A stretch of 64,000 bases of DNA from positions 1,532,501-1,596,500 of the forward strand of contig NZ_CP067129.1 of the NCBI RefSeq assembly GCF_028553745.1, written 5' to 3'. Below the pieces are notes generated by a model that was not told the origin of the DNA, did not search any database, and saw only the letters and a list, made by a program, of their open reading frames with translations. The stretch is from Paracoccus seriniphilus (GTDB lineage Bacteria; Pseudomonadota; Alphaproteobacteria; Rhodobacterales; Rhodobacteraceae). Shown here in pieces: positions 22,539 through 31,895 of the stretch (positions are counted from its first letter, which is position 1; each line of letters starts with the position of its first letter). The position numbers were made by a program, and so were the translations under genes.

Positions 22539-22634
22539 ATGACCCGCGAATTCATCTGTGATGCCCTTGGATTGGCCGCGCTGACCGTCACGACGATTGT
22601 CGTTCTTTGGTTGCCCGCAATCCTTCACGCCTGA
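22539..22634 (+). CDS. 31-residue single-span membrane peptide
   Basis: The ATG at 22539 follows a strong GAGAGGAG ribosome site by 6 nt. The frame gives 31 residues: a charged start (MTREFICD) then one hydrophobic helix of about 20 residues (LAALTVTTIVVLWLPAI). It lies 79 nt after recG and before a clear terminator. Function is unknown. Codon choice and the ribosome site support a real gene despite its size. Confidence 0.6.
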   Translation: MTREFICDALGLAALTVTTIVVLWLPAILHA

Positions 22635-22708
22635 CCTGCTTAGATTGCCCCGCGTTGCAACATGACGCCTCCGCCTGTGCGTCACTCTGGTCTCTGCACG
22701 CGCAACTT

Positions 22709-22739
22709 GACCGGTCCTTCATTGGGCCGGTCTTTTTTT
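22709..22739 (+). terminator. Rho-independent terminator
   Basis: GACCGGTCC, loop TTCATT, GGGCCGGTC (one G-U pair) followed by a run of seven T. It ends the recG/31-residue-peptide transcript and separates it from the convergent Fe-S scaffold gene. Confidence 0.88.
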
Positions 22740-22740
22740 G

Positions 22741-23184
22741 TCACGCAGCCGCCAAGGCGCTGTCCATGGCCTCGATCGTGGCATCCCATGCCAGCAGGAT
22801 AGAAGCATGCCGGTTGGGATAGTCCCGCGCCGGCAGCAGTGCTTCCAGATCGGCAAAGGGCGGATTTGGCACCGGACCGTCCTGTTTCAACATGGCGCGC
22901 AATTCATCCCGCGCTACCACCAATTCATCCCGTGTCCGTCCCATGACCGCGCCACCCAGCACTGCCGCCGAGGCCTGACCAAGTGCACAGGCGCGGACCT
23001 GTTGGGCAAAATCGACGATGGCACCATCTCTCAGCACGACATCCACCGAAACCGATGATCCGCAATGTGGCGAACGTTTCGAGGCCGTGGCCTCGGGCGC
23101 ATCCAGACGGCCCTGGTGCGGAATAGCCGTGGTCAGCGCCAGAATCCGGCGGGAATAAAGCTGCATGAGATCACTGTCTGCCAT
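22741..23184 (-). CDS. iron-sulfur cluster assembly scaffold protein (IscU/SufU-like)
   Basis: 147 residues. The conserved Cys positions of the IscU/NifU N-terminal fold are visible: SPHCGSSVSVDV, and QQVRACALGQASAAVLG. The third ligand typical of IscU is not evident near the C-terminus (PARDYPNRHASILLAWDA). The ATG at 23184 is chosen because the frame upstream is antisense to hisI and not conserved. It stands alone, not in an isc or suf operon. A role in Fe-S delivery is inferred from family. Confidence 0.85.
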   Translation of the reverse strand: MADSDLMQLYSRRILALTTAIPHQGRLDAPEATASKRSPHCGSSVSVDVVLRDGAIVDFAQQVRACALGQASAAVLGGAVMGRTRDELVVARDELRAMLKQDGPVPNPPFADLEALLPARDYPNRHASILLAWDATIEAMDSALAAA

Positions 23185-23246
23185 GGGTCCTTTTCCCTGC
23201 GCTGCGTTCATTCTAGATAGGTTCGCATATAGGAAAAGGGAACCCG

Positions 23247-23603
23247 ATGTTCGACCCGACCAGCCTGAAGTACGATGCCAATGGCCTGATTCCGGCAATT
23301 GCGCAGGATTTTGAAACCGGCGAGGTCCTGATGATGGCCTGGATGAATGCCGAATCGGTCGCCCGCAGCCTGAAGACCGGAAAAGTCACCTATTGGTCGC
23401 GCTCGAGACAGTCCTTCTGGGTCAAGGGCGAGAGCTCGGGCCATGTGCAGAAGTTGGTAGAGATGCGTGTCGACTGCGATCAGGATTGCCTGCTGGTGCT
23501 GGTGGAACAGACGGGCCCGGCCTGCCACACGAATCGCCGCAGCTGCTTTTACACCGCGATCCGCGATGGCGAGCCAGTCGTGATCATGGATCCCATGGTC
23601 TGA
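23247..23603 (+). CDS. hisI: phosphoribosyl-AMP cyclohydrolase HisI
   Basis: 118 residues, the single-domain HisI length. VLMMAWMNAESV, TYWSRSRQSFWVKGESSGHVQ, the metal site D76-x-D78-x-D80 and Cys93/Cys100 (ACHTNRRSC) are intact. It catalyses the third step of histidine synthesis. It is divergent from the Fe-S scaffold and its 3' end overlaps convergent gluQRS by 20 nt. No other his genes are nearby. Confidence 0.97.
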   Translation: MFDPTSLKYDANGLIPAIAQDFETGEVLMMAWMNAESVARSLKTGKVTYWSRSRQSFWVKGESSGHVQKLVEMRVDCDQDCLLVLVEQTGPACHTNRRSCFYTAIRDGEPVVIMDPMV

Positions 23604-24450
23604 GCCCGACCATTCGCCAGATGTCGGCGGGCTGGGCTCCGGCCTTGCGTATCGTGCGAATGGCCCGCGCATTGTCGCGCTTGGCCAGCCGGGCTCCCTC
23701 GGCATCCCGGATCAGACGATGATGATGGTAGAGCGGTGTTGGATATCCCAGCAGCTGTTGCAGCAGCACATGGATCCAGGTCGATTCGAACAGATCCTCA
23801 CCGCGGGTCACAAGAGTGATTCCCTGCGCCGCATCATCCACCACAACCGACAGGTGATAGGATGTGCCCATGCCGCGTCGTGACAGGATGATATCCCCGA
23901 TCTGATCCAGAAACTTGTCGCGAGTCATGAGGAAGGCCTCGGCGGGGCGCATGACCTCGTCGCGAAACTCCAGCCGTGACTGCCCAAGCGCATCAAAGGC
24001 GCGGGCCACATCCAGCCGGATCACATCATCTGGCGCCGCATCGGACAGCGGGCGATGGCGGCAGGTTCCGGGATAGATCAGGCCGTCGGGGCCGGCGGGC
24101 AGGGCGCCTTCTTGCGGAGCCGAGAGTGCGGCGCGAATGTCACCCCGCTTGCAACGGCATGGATAGGAAAATTCCGCCAATCGTGCCAGCGCGTCACGAT
24201 ATGCATCCATGCGGTCCGATTGGCGCATGACCGGTTGTTGCCACTGCAGTCCCAGCCAGTCGAGATCCTGATAGATCGCCGCTTCGAATTCCGGCTTGCA
24301 GCGCGCGCGGTCTATATCCTCGATCCGCAGCAGGAATTCGCCAGCATCGGCCTGCGCGGCGGCCACGCCTGCCGCGAAGGCATGGCCCAGATGCAACAGC
24401 CCGGTTGGCGAGGGGGCAAAGCGGGTACGTCTTATTGCGCCGCCAGCCAT
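23584..24450 (-). CDS. gluQRS: glutamyl-Q tRNA(Asp) synthetase GluQRS
   Basis: 288 residues, a truncated GluRS catalytic domain without anticodon-binding domain. The HIGH-type motif is HLGH (residues 20-23) and the KMSK-equivalent is in [10 protein letters not shown]. The zinc-site Cys residues are in YPCRCKRG and PGTCRH. It attaches Glu to queuosine in tRNA-Asp. It overlaps trmFO by 19 nt upstream, suggesting one tRNA-modification transcript. Confidence 0.95.
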   Translation of the reverse strand: MAGGAIRRTRFAPSPTGLLHLGHAFAAGVAAAQADAGEFLLRIEDIDRARCKPEFEAAIYQDLDWLGLQWQQPVMRQSDRMDAYRDALARLAEFSYPCRCKRGDIRAALSAPQEGALPAGPDGLIYPGTCRHRPLSDAAPDDVIRLDVARAFDALGQSRLEFRDEVMRPAEAFLMTRDKFLDQIGDIILSRRGMGTSYHLSVVVDDAAQGITLVTRGEDLFESTWIHVLLQQLLGYPTPLYHHHRLIRDAEGARLAKRDNARAIRTIRKAGAQPADIWRMVGLRPWDP

Positions 24451-25769
24451 GCGGAAAAATCATCCTTGGCGCGCTGCGTATAGGCCGGATAGCGATCCTT
24501 TCGGCCGCGCCTGCCGCTTTTCACATCCGGCAGCGGCGGGAACAGGCCGAAATTGACGTTCATCGGCTGGAATGTCTTGGCCTCGGCACCGCCGGTGATG
24601 TGATTGACCAAGGCCCCCATCGCCGTGGTGATGGCGGGCGGTGGCAGATCATGTCCCTTGGCCTGTGCCGCAGCCATGCGTCCCGCCAACAGGCCCATTG
24701 CAGCGCTTTCGACATAGCCTTCCACGCCCGTCACCTGACCGGCAAAGCGCAGATTGGGCCGCCGGCGCAGCCGCATCCGGTCATCCAGCAAGGTCGGGGA
24801 ATTCAGGAAGGAATTTCGGTGAATGCCGCCCAGACGTGCAAAGCTGGCGTCCTGCAGGCCGGGGATCATGCGAAAGACCTCGGTCTGCGCACCATATTTC
24901 ATCTTGGTCTGAAAGCCGACGATATTATACAGTGTTCCCAGCGCATTATCCCGCCGAAGCTGAACCACTGCATAGGCTTTCTGTTCGGGCATATGGGCGT
25001 TGGTCAGGCCGACGGGTTTCATCGGGCCATGGCGCAGGGTTTCGCGACCACGCTCGGCCATGACCTCGATGGGCAGGCAGCCGTCGAAATATCCGGCGGT
25101 TTCGCCCTCGTGAAACTCGGTCTTCTCGGCGGCCAGCAGCGCGTCGATGAAGGCTTCGTATTGGTCCTTGGTCATCGGGCAATTGATATAGGCCCGGCGC
25201 TCCTCTTCCGTGTCGCCCTTGTCATAGCGACTTTGTTCCCATGCAATGCTCATGTCGATCGTATCGGCATGAACGATCGGCGCGATCGCGTCGAAAAAGG
25301 CCAGCGCATCGGTGCCCGTCACGGACCGAATGGATTGAGCCAGCTTGTCCGAGGTCAGCGGACCAGTGGCAATGATCCAGTTTCCGCTCTCGGGCAGTTC
25401 CGAGATTTCCCCGCCCTGGATCTCGATCAGCGGTTCGGCGCGAAGGGCGGCGGTGACGGCCTGCGAGAAAGCCTCGCGATCCACGGCCAATGCCCCACCG
25501 GCAGGCAGCCGGTGTCGGTCCGCCATCGCCATGATCAGCCCATCGGCATTGCGCATTTCCCAATGCAACTGCCCGACGGCGTTCATCACGTCGTCATCGG
25601 AGCGAAAACTGTTGGAACAGACCATTTCGGCGCAGTCGCCGGTCTTATGGGCGAATGTGCCCGTGCCTGGGCGCATTTCGTGCAGAACGACGGGAACTCC
25701 GGCGCGCGCGATCTGCCATGCGGCCTCGGACCCGGCCAAACCGGCGCCAATGATATGAACAGGTTCCAT
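24432..25769 (-). CDS. trmFO: methylenetetrahydrofolate-tRNA-(uracil-5-)-methyltransferase TrmFO
   Basis: 445 residues. The FAD-binding start is [15 protein letters not shown], and family motifs include [11 protein letters not shown] and [12 protein letters not shown]. TrmFO makes m5U54 in tRNA with folate and FAD. The ATG at 25769 follows GAGGA. A frame open for 30 more codons upstream runs through the rplY terminator and is rejected. Confidence 0.97.
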   Translation of the reverse strand: MEPVHIIGAGLAGSEAAWQIARAGVPVVLHEMRPGTGTFAHKTGDCAEMVCSNSFRSDDDVMNAVGQLHWEMRNADGLIMAMADRHRLPAGGALAVDREAFSQAVTAALRAEPLIEIQGGEISELPESGNWIIATGPLTSDKLAQSIRSVTGTDALAFFDAIAPIVHADTIDMSIAWEQSRYDKGDTEEERRAYINCPMTKDQYEAFIDALLAAEKTEFHEGETAGYFDGCLPIEVMAERGRETLRHGPMKPVGLTNAHMPEQKAYAVVQLRRDNALGTLYNIVGFQTKMKYGAQTEVFRMIPGLQDASFARLGGIHRNSFLNSPTLLDDRMRLRRRPNLRFAGQVTGVEGYVESAAMGLLAGRMAAAQAKGHDLPPPAITTAMGALVNHITGGAEAKTFQPMNVNFGLFPPLPDVKSGRRGRKDRYPAYTQRAKDDFSAWLAAQ

Positions 25770-25815
25770 CCGGTCCTCATGTCTGAAGTGTTCAGCTTGG
25801 GTCTGCGCTAGCAAA

Positions 25816-25842
25816 GCGCCGCCCAAAAGAAAAGGGCGGCGC
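25816..25842 (-). terminator. hairpin terminator of rplY
   Basis: A perfect 9-bp stem (GCGCCGCCC/GGGCGGCGC) with an A/T loop follows rplY on the minus strand and is followed by only a short TTT. It probably ends rplY transcription, perhaps incompletely, before trmFO. Confidence 0.65.
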
Positions 25843-25879
25843 CGATGGCACCGCCCCACGAGTCACTTGCGCGGCAGAA

Positions 25880-26512
25880 TTATTCTTCTGCAGCTGCTTC
25901 GGCTTCTTCGCCTTCACCGCCCTCATCATCGCTGGAGCGCAGGGCCGAAGGCGCTGCGATGTTCGCGATCACGAAGTTGCGGTCGATGGTCGGCTTGGCG
26001 CCTGCGGGCAGCTTCACGTCATTGATGTGAATGCTCTCGCCGACTTCATGGCCAGCCAGATCGACGGTGAGGTGATCGGGGATATCGCCCGCGGTCACGA
26101 TCATCTCGACCTCGTTGCGTACGGTCACAAGGGTGCCGCCCTTTTTCAGGCCGGGGCATTCTTCTTCGTTGATGAATTCAACCGGAATGAACAGCTTGAC
26201 CTTCGAGGTGCGACGCAGACGCATGAAGTCGATATGGATCGGAAGATCCTTGACGACATCTTTCTGAACGCCGCGGCAGATGACGCGAACGTCGTCGTGA
26301 CCTTCGACTTTCAGGTTCCACAGGGTCGACATGAAGCGACCGGCGCGCAGTTTCGCCAGCAGCTTGTTGAAGTCGAACTCAAGCGCGATGGGGTCCTTGT
26401 GGTCACCATACACAATGCCGGGCACCTTGCCGTTGCGACGAGATTGGCGGGCGGCCCCCTTGCCTGTCCCCGCGCGTGCCTCAGCCACCAGATCCGGGAT
26501 CTCTTTGGCCAT
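25880..26512 (-). CDS. rplY: 50S ribosomal protein bL25 (Ctc form)
   Basis: 210 residues: the L25 5S-rRNA-binding domain (1-95; [25 protein letters not shown]) plus the TL5/Ctc C-terminal beta domain and an acidic Glu/Ala-rich tail. The ATG at 26512 gives [27 protein letters not shown] bL25 start. It binds 5S rRNA in the large subunit. Single-gene unit with its own terminator. Confidence 0.97.
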   Translation of the reverse strand: MAKEIPDLVAEARAGTGKGAARQSRRNGKVPGIVYGDHKDPIALEFDFNKLLAKLRAGRFMSTLWNLKVEGHDDVRVICRGVQKDVVKDLPIHIDFMRLRRTSKVKLFIPVEFINEEECPGLKKGGTLVTVRNEVEMIVTAGDIPDHLTVDLAGHEVGESIHINDVKLPAGAKPTIDRNFVIANIAAPSALRSSDDEGGEGEEAEAAAEE

Positions 26513-26640
26513 TTTTCTAATCCTTAAACAGTTATGAACGCCATCATCCTCCAAGGGTGCATGATGGCAGAGCCGCGCCCATACCCCAGATCCTTCCTGA
26601 AGGGAAGCGTCAAATACTGCGCATGGGCAAACTGAAAAGT

Positions 26641-26669
26641 TTGACAGATGGCATCGGCAAGAATATGCC
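26641..26669 (+). promoter_or_regulatory. sigma-70-type promoter before the acyltransferase gene
   Basis: TTGACA at 26641-26646, a 17-bp spacer, then TATGCC at 26664-26669. The -35 is perfect and the -10 partial. It lies about 75 bp before the acyltransferase ATG. Confidence 0.5.
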
Positions 26670-26742
26670 TATCACAAGGTTTTGCAGTTGTGGAGCTTGT
26701 TCAGGCCATAAGCGTTTGCCGTCCCATTTTTACGAGTAACTG

Positions 26743-27693
26743 ATGTATCAACGTATTTATTCGATCGACTACATGCGGATCATGCTTGCCGCATTTGTCG
26801 TGATTGGCCACGCCGGCATGGGACGTGAGACATTCGGCGTTTATGGCTTGATCACGTTGAATACGATATTGCGTCTGGCCGTGCCGCTTTTTGCGATGAC
26901 CGCCGGTTTTTTCCTTCTGCGCACGCGACAACGAAACAAGTACTGGCTTTGGACCAGGCGGATGGCCGTGCTCTATGTCGTCTGGTACCTGATCTATTTC
27001 CTGTTCATGGGACTGTGGCATCAGGGTGTCGGACAAAGCCTGCGTGAACTGCTGTTGGGCTTTCGGCATCTGTGGTTTCTGGAAGGTCTGGTCGTCGCCG
27101 CCGTCATGATGCACTTCATGGTGGCTCTTGGTCCCAGGGTCATGCTTTGGTCTGCCATCCTGCTGGCCGGGGTAGGGGTGGCCCTGGAATATGCCGCGGT
27201 CGGGCATCTGATCGGGATTCCGCTGGAAATCTTTCGCAGCGGCCCGTTCTTCATCTATCCATTCATGGTGATGGGATATCTGTTCGCGTCAAAGCTGACC
27301 CAGCCCGACAGCGTGCCATGGTCGATTCCCGCTCGTCCGGCCCTGATTGCCGTCATGATGGCCGGTTTCCTTCTGGCACTGGCCGAGAATGCCTTTTTTC
27401 TGACGACGATCAACGAATATGCCCTGTTGGAATATCAGATCGGGATGTTCATCATGGCGCCGGCCATCTTTGCACTGGTCCTGAATGTCAGGGCACCGGA
27501 AACGGACCTGCCTCTGGGCGTGATGGCCTCGGCAATCTATGTCATGCACTATCTGTTCCTGCATTTCGCCGCCCAAATGCATGTGCCCCATCCGCTTCCC
27601 GCCGCATTGGTAGCCTTTCTCGTCCCGGCGGCATTGGTCTTGCTGATGGTGCGGCTGGGGCGTGGTCAGCGCTGGATGGCGCAACTGTTCTGA
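26743..27693 (+). CDS. acyltransferase 3 family membrane protein
   Basis: 316 residues with about ten hydrophobic segments. The N-terminus (YSIDYMRIMLAAFVVIGHAGMG) matches the catalytic start of the acyltransferase 3 family, including the conserved His in VIGHAG; RLAVPLFAMTAGFFL follows. Such enzymes O-acylate sugars or lipids at the inner membrane. No glycan genes adjoin it, so the target is unknown. It is monocistronic and convergent with the lldD-like gene. Confidence 0.9.
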   Translation: MYQRIYSIDYMRIMLAAFVVIGHAGMGRETFGVYGLITLNTILRLAVPLFAMTAGFFLLRTRQRNKYWLWTRRMAVLYVVWYLIYFLFMGLWHQGVGQSLRELLLGFRHLWFLEGLVVAAVMMHFMVALGPRVMLWSAILLAGVGVALEYAAVGHLIGIPLEIFRSGPFFIYPFMVMGYLFASKLTQPDSVPWSIPARPALIAVMMAGFLLALAENAFFLTTINEYALLEYQIGMFIMAPAIFALVLNVRAPETDLPLGVMASAIYVMHYLFLHFAAQMHVPHPLPAALVAFLVPAALVLLMVRLGRGQRWMAQLF

Positions 27694-27711
27694 CGGAACA
27701 CCCCGCGCCAC

Positions 27712-28887
27712 TCAGGGCTGCGGGGTTGCATATTCCTCGAAGAAGCCGTTGCTGGTCAGCAGATTGTGCAATCCCAGATCGTCAATATGGCGTTCTCCAC
27801 ACAACGCCATGGTCGTGTCCAGTTCCTTGTGGATGATCTCGAGCGCCTTGGTGACCCCGGCTTCACCCATTGCGCCCAGGCCATGGATGAAGGCGCGTCC
27901 GATCCATGTGGCATCTGCCCCAAGGGCCAGGGCCTTCAGGACATCCTGACCCGAGCGGATGCCGCTATCCATATGGATCTCGACCTGATCCCCCACGGCC
28001 TTGACGATATGGGGCAGCATCCTGATCGAGGACAGCGCCCCGTCCAGCTGTCGCCCGCCATGGTTCGAGACAATGATGGCGTCGGCGCCGAAATCTGCGG
28101 CGATCCTTGCGTCCTCTGGGTCCAGAATCCCCTTGAGGATCAGCTTGCCGCCCCACATCTCGCGAATGCGGGCAATCTTGTCCCAGTCAAGCTTTTCGTC
28201 AAACTGCTCGGCGGTCCAACTGGAGAGCGAGGATGTATCGCCAACGCCTTTCGCATGTCCCACGATATTGCCGAAGGAATGGCGTTTGGTCTTCAGCATG
28301 CCCAGCCCCCAGCGCCAGCGCATCGCCAGATCCAGCATTGTGGGCAGAGTCAGCTTGGGCGGTGCACTCAACCCGTTCTTCAGATCCTTGTGGCGCTGGC
28401 CCAGGATCTGCAGGTCCAGCGTCAGGACCAGCGCACTGCAATTGGCCGCCTTGGCGCGATTGATGATCGCCTCGAGGAATTCCTGATCCTTCATGACATA
28501 GAGCTGGAACATGAAGGGCGAGGACGTATGGGCGGCGACATCCTCGATGGAACAGATGGACATGGTTGACAGCGTGAACGGAACCCCGAAGGATTCTGCC
28601 GCGCGTGCTGCCAGGATTTCGCCATCGGCATGCTGCATTCCGGTCAGGCCGACAGGGGCCAGTCCCACCGGCATGGTCACGGGCAGCCCGACCATCTTCG
28701 ACGACGTAGACCGGCCGGACATGTCGACGGCCACTTTCTGGCGCAGCCTGATCCTGGAAAAGTCGTCGCAATTGTCCCGGAATGTCTGTTCGGTATAGCT
28801 GCCTGACTCGGCATAGTCATAGAACATGCGCGGCGCGCGCGCGCGATGCAGCCGTTTCAGATCATCAATGCAGGTGATTGCCGTCAT
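27712..28887 (-). CDS. lldD: FMN-dependent alpha-hydroxy acid dehydrogenase (L-lactate dehydrogenase type)
   Basis: 391 residues with the FMN-binding TIM barrel. The active-site motif VSNHGGRQLDGA contains the catalytic His, and RSGQDVLKALALGA completes the flavin site. LldD-type enzymes oxidise L-lactate to pyruvate and feed the respiratory chain. The ATG at 28887 gives the conserved MTAITCIDDLK start. No lactate permease or regulator is adjacent, so another 2-hydroxy acid is possible. Confidence 0.9.
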   Translation of the reverse strand: MTAITCIDDLKRLHRARAPRMFYDYAESGSYTEQTFRDNCDDFSRIRLRQKVAVDMSGRSTSSKMVGLPVTMPVGLAPVGLTGMQHADGEILAARAAESFGVPFTLSTMSICSIEDVAAHTSSPFMFQLYVMKDQEFLEAIINRAKAANCSALVLTLDLQILGQRHKDLKNGLSAPPKLTLPTMLDLAMRWRWGLGMLKTKRHSFGNIVGHAKGVGDTSSLSSWTAEQFDEKLDWDKIARIREMWGGKLILKGILDPEDARIAADFGADAIIVSNHGGRQLDGALSSIRMLPHIVKAVGDQVEIHMDSGIRSGQDVLKALALGADATWIGRAFIHGLGAMGEAGVTKALEIIHKELDTTMALCGERHIDDLGLHNLLTSNGFFEEYATPQP

Positions 28888-28934
28888 GTTCGGTCTCTGC
28901 CCCGGGTTTGATATGGATGATGCCACGCAAGAGT

Positions 28935-29213
28935 CTATTGCGCGCTGACTTCAGTCATACGCGCCTTGGTGGCGGGTTCAATGACCGGTACGTTCAGGGC
29001 CTCGGCCTTGCGGCGCAGTGCTTCGGCGCGGGCGACCGTCTCGGCCTGCGTGCTGTCCGGGTCTTGCGCGGCCTCACCCGAATGCTCGGGCAAGGTCGGT
29101 TCGGCCAGAATCTGCTGGGTCGGCAGCAGTTCCGGATAATCGACGGCACCATTGTGGCAGGCCGACAGGGCCAGTGCGGCAAGAAGGGCGGAAAGGCAGG
29201 GCATCTTTTTCAT
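28935..29213 (-). CDS. small lipoprotein
   Basis: 92 residues. A lipoprotein signal peptide with lipobox LSAC (lipidated Cys19) is followed by a Glu/Ala-rich region of predicted helix. Asp is not the +2 residue (His is), so outer-membrane sorting is plausible. It is upstream of lldD on the same strand, with a 47-nt gap, and divergent from the TetR gene. Function unknown. Confidence 0.8.
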   Translation of the reverse strand: MKKMPCLSALLAALALSACHNGAVDYPELLPTQQILAEPTLPEHSGEAAQDPDSTQAETVARAEALRRKAEALNVPVIEPATKARMTEVSAQ

Positions 29214-29312
29214 GGGCGCAGGTTACTCTTGTGATATTGCAACTACAACTCGGCTTGGCGACATGGCCGACCGCCCCCTTTCGCTGCGCCGGACGAGCGA
29301 TTATGACAAGGC

Positions 29313-29900
29313 ATGGCACGAACCCACGGATCCCGCGCAGAAATTACAGGCCCGCTCATTCGCGATGAGGCGCGGCGCCTTTTCGCGCGCAATGGCTATG
29401 CGGCCGTCTCGATGCGTCAGATCGCGGCGGCGGTCGGCGTTCAGGCTGGGGCGTTGTATGCCTATACGCCGGACAAACAGGCGCTGCTGCATGATCTGCT
29501 GCAATCCCACATGAAGGAACTGCTGGCGGCCTGGCGCGATGATCCCTCGGCGGACCCATTGACCCGGCTGGAGAGATTTGTCCGGTTCCACATCGATTTC
29601 AGCCTCGATCACGCCGATGCGGTGTTTCTGTCCTATATGGAACTGCGCAATCTGACGCCGGAAAATTTCCGCAATATCGCCGAGTTGCGTGGCAGGTATG
29701 AGGATGCGCTTGACCAGATTCTGCAGGCCGGTGCCGAAGCGGGCGTCATGCATATGATGGATCGCAAGCTGACAACCCTTGCGATGATTGCCATGCTGAC
29801 CGGGGTGATCAACTGGTATCGCGAGGGCGGTCGTCTGGATCGCGACAGAATCGGTGACATATATTGGGGTCTGGCGCGCGGGGCGGTGGGCGCCAATTGA
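29313..29900 (+). CDS. TetR-family transcriptional regulator
   Basis: 195 residues. The N-terminal helix-turn-helix (about 15-60: LFARNGYAAVSMRQIAAAVGVQAGALYAYTPDKQALL) is typical of TetR; the C-terminal ligand domain is of the TetR_C_33 kind (VFLSYMELRNLTPENF). It is divergent from the lipoprotein/lldD pair across a 99-bp gap and could regulate them. No clear palindromic operator was found in the gap. Confidence 0.93.
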   Translation: MARTHGSRAEITGPLIRDEARRLFARNGYAAVSMRQIAAAVGVQAGALYAYTPDKQALLHDLLQSHMKELLAAWRDDPSADPLTRLERFVRFHIDFSLDHADAVFLSYMELRNLTPENFRNIAELRGRYEDALDQILQAGAEAGVMHMMDRKLTTLAMIAMLTGVINWYREGGRLDRDRIGDIYWGLARGAVGAN

Positions 29901-29974
29901 CGACCGGGTCCGCAAGGCGCAAATAGTCGTTCTGGCCGCTTTACGGCCTGATCACTTGAGCCGATATTGACACC

Positions 29975-31879
29975 ATGAGCCTGCCTCCGGGATTCCTTGA
30001 TGAACTGCGCAATCGCGTTCCGATCAGCCGTGTGATCGGGCGCAAGGTCGTGTGGGATCTGCGCAAGTCCAATCAGGCGCGCGGGGATTGGTGGGCTCCC
30101 TGTCCCTTCCATCAGGAGAAATCCGCCAGCTTCCATTGCGACGATCAGAAAGGCTTTTATTATTGCTTTGGCTGTCAGGCCAAGGGCGATGCGCTGACCT
30201 TTCTGCGCAATGCTGACGGGCTGGAGTTCATGGAAGCGGTCAAGGTCCTTGCGGCCGAGGCCGGGATGGCCATGCCCGAACCGGACCCGAGGGCGCGCGA
30301 ACGCAGTGATCGCAGATCGCAACTGTTCGAGGTGACCGAGGCCGCCTGCCGCTGGTTTCGCCTGCAACTTCAGACCGGCGCGGCCAGCGAGGCGCGCGAC
30401 TATCTGCAGCGCCGTGGTCTGGATGAGGAAACCGAGCGGCAGTTCGATATCGGCTATGCGCCGGACAGCCGCCATGCCCTGGGCATGGCGCTGCGCGAAA
30501 AGGGCTTTGACGAGTCGCAGATCATCGAAGCCGGTCTTGTTGCCAAACCCGAGGGCGGCGGACAGGTTTACGATCGTTTTCGCGGGCGGATTATCTTTCC
30601 GATCCGGGACGGGCAGGGGCGCTGCATCGGATTTGGCGGCCGGGCCATGGATCCCAACGCCCGCGCCAAGTATCTGAACAGTCCTGAAACGCCGCTGTTC
30701 GACAAGGGGCGCAATCTCTACAATCTGGCATCGGCACGGTCGGCGGTCAGCAAGGGTCAGCCCCTGATCGTGGCCGAAGGCTATATGGATGTGATTGCCC
30801 TTGCGCGTGCAGGATTCGCAGGGGCTGTCGCGCCTCTGGGCACGGCCATCACCGAAAGCCAGTTGCAACTGATGTGGCGCATCAGCCCCGAGCCGATCAT
30901 TGCACTTGATGGTGATGCCGCAGGTCAGCGCGCCGCGCAGCGGCTGATCGATCTGGCGCTGCCGATGACCGGGGCGCGTCAGGCGCTGCGCTTTGTGATT
31001 CTGCCGGCCGGAAAGGACCCCGATGATCTGATCAAATCTTCCGGGGCAGGGGCGATGCGCGCCCTGCTGGACGGGGCCAAGCCGCTTGTGGACCTGCTAT
31101 GGGCGCGCGAAACCGAAGGGCAGGTCTTTGACAGCCCCGAGCGCAAGGCCGCGCTGGACCGCCGGCTGCAGGATGCCATCTCGAAAATTCCCGATGAGCT
31201 GACCCGCCAGCATTACAGCGAAGAAATCCGCAGCAAGCGCCGCGAACTGTTCGGCAACAACTGGCAACGGCGCGGTTTTGACGGGAAGGGCCGGCCGGGT
31301 TCGCGCAAAGCCCAACGCGGGAATGTCGTGCGATTGCCCGCCGGCGTGACCCGCCTTGACGGACCGAATGCCGGACCGTCCCTGCTGGAAGGGGCCAGCC
31401 TGCTGCTCTGCGCCCTACGCCCCGATCTGGTGGCCCGGGTCGAGACGCGGCTGGAGCGGTTGGTTCCCCAAGACCCCGATCGGGCTGCGCTGCTGCATGA
31501 CCTGCTGACAGGCGGGCAATCACCCGCCGGGGCGCGTGCTCTTGAAACACTGCGCGCGGACGCCCATCTGGGCCTGACACCAGCGGTAATCAGGGAACAG
31601 GATCAGGAAAACGCCGCGGCGATCCTGGTCAATCTTCTGGATCGCCTGGAGGCAGAACGGGCGGCGGGAACCGAACTGGCCCGCGCCGAAACGGAAATTC
31701 AGGGTGAGGTGGATGAGGGCCTGACCTGGCGGATGCAGCAGATCGCACGCGCGCGTCATCAGGCCGAGAGACCCGAAATGGAAGATAGCGGTGACATGAA
31801 TGAAGATCGCGACGCCTTGTCTGCCCAGCTTCAGGCTTGGCTCAGCAAGGAAATCTGGCGCAAGCCGCCGCGTCGATGA
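29975..31879 (+). CDS. dnaG: DNA primase DnaG
   Basis: 634 residues. Zinc finger C43-x2-H46...C64-x2-C67, the catalytic core, and TOPRIM motifs (IVAEGYMDVIAL, IALDGDAAGQRAA) are present, with a divergent C-terminal helicase-binding domain. It makes RNA primers for replication. It precedes rpoD as in the macromolecular synthesis arrangement; rpsU is not in front. Confidence 0.97.
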   Translation: MSLPPGFLDELRNRVPISRVIGRKVVWDLRKSNQARGDWWAPCPFHQEKSASFHCDDQKGFYYCFGCQAKGDALTFLRNADGLEFMEAVKVLAAEAGMAMPEPDPRARERSDRRSQLFEVTEAACRWFRLQLQTGAASEARDYLQRRGLDEETERQFDIGYAPDSRHALGMALREKGFDESQIIEAGLVAKPEGGGQVYDRFRGRIIFPIRDGQGRCIGFGGRAMDPNARAKYLNSPETPLFDKGRNLYNLASARSAVSKGQPLIVAEGYMDVIALARAGFAGAVAPLGTAITESQLQLMWRISPEPIIALDGDAAGQRAAQRLIDLALPMTGARQALRFVILPAGKDPDDLIKSSGAGAMRALLDGAKPLVDLLWARETEGQVFDSPERKAALDRRLQDAISKIPDELTRQHYSEEIRSKRRELFGNNWQRRGFDGKGRPGSRKAQRGNVVRLPAGVTRLDGPNAGPSLLEGASLLLCALRPDLVARVETRLERLVPQDPDRAALLHDLLTGGQSPAGARALETLRADAHLGLTPAVIREQDQENAAAILVNLLDRLEAERAAGTELARAETEIQGEVDEGLTWRMQQIARARHQAERPEMEDSGDMNEDRDALSAQLQAWLSKEIWRKPPRR

Positions 31880-31895
31880 CCGGCAGTCACGTGCC

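Noticed and set aside
24405..25811. 468-codon plus-strand frame
   Set aside because: Antisense to trmFO, which has clear family motifs.
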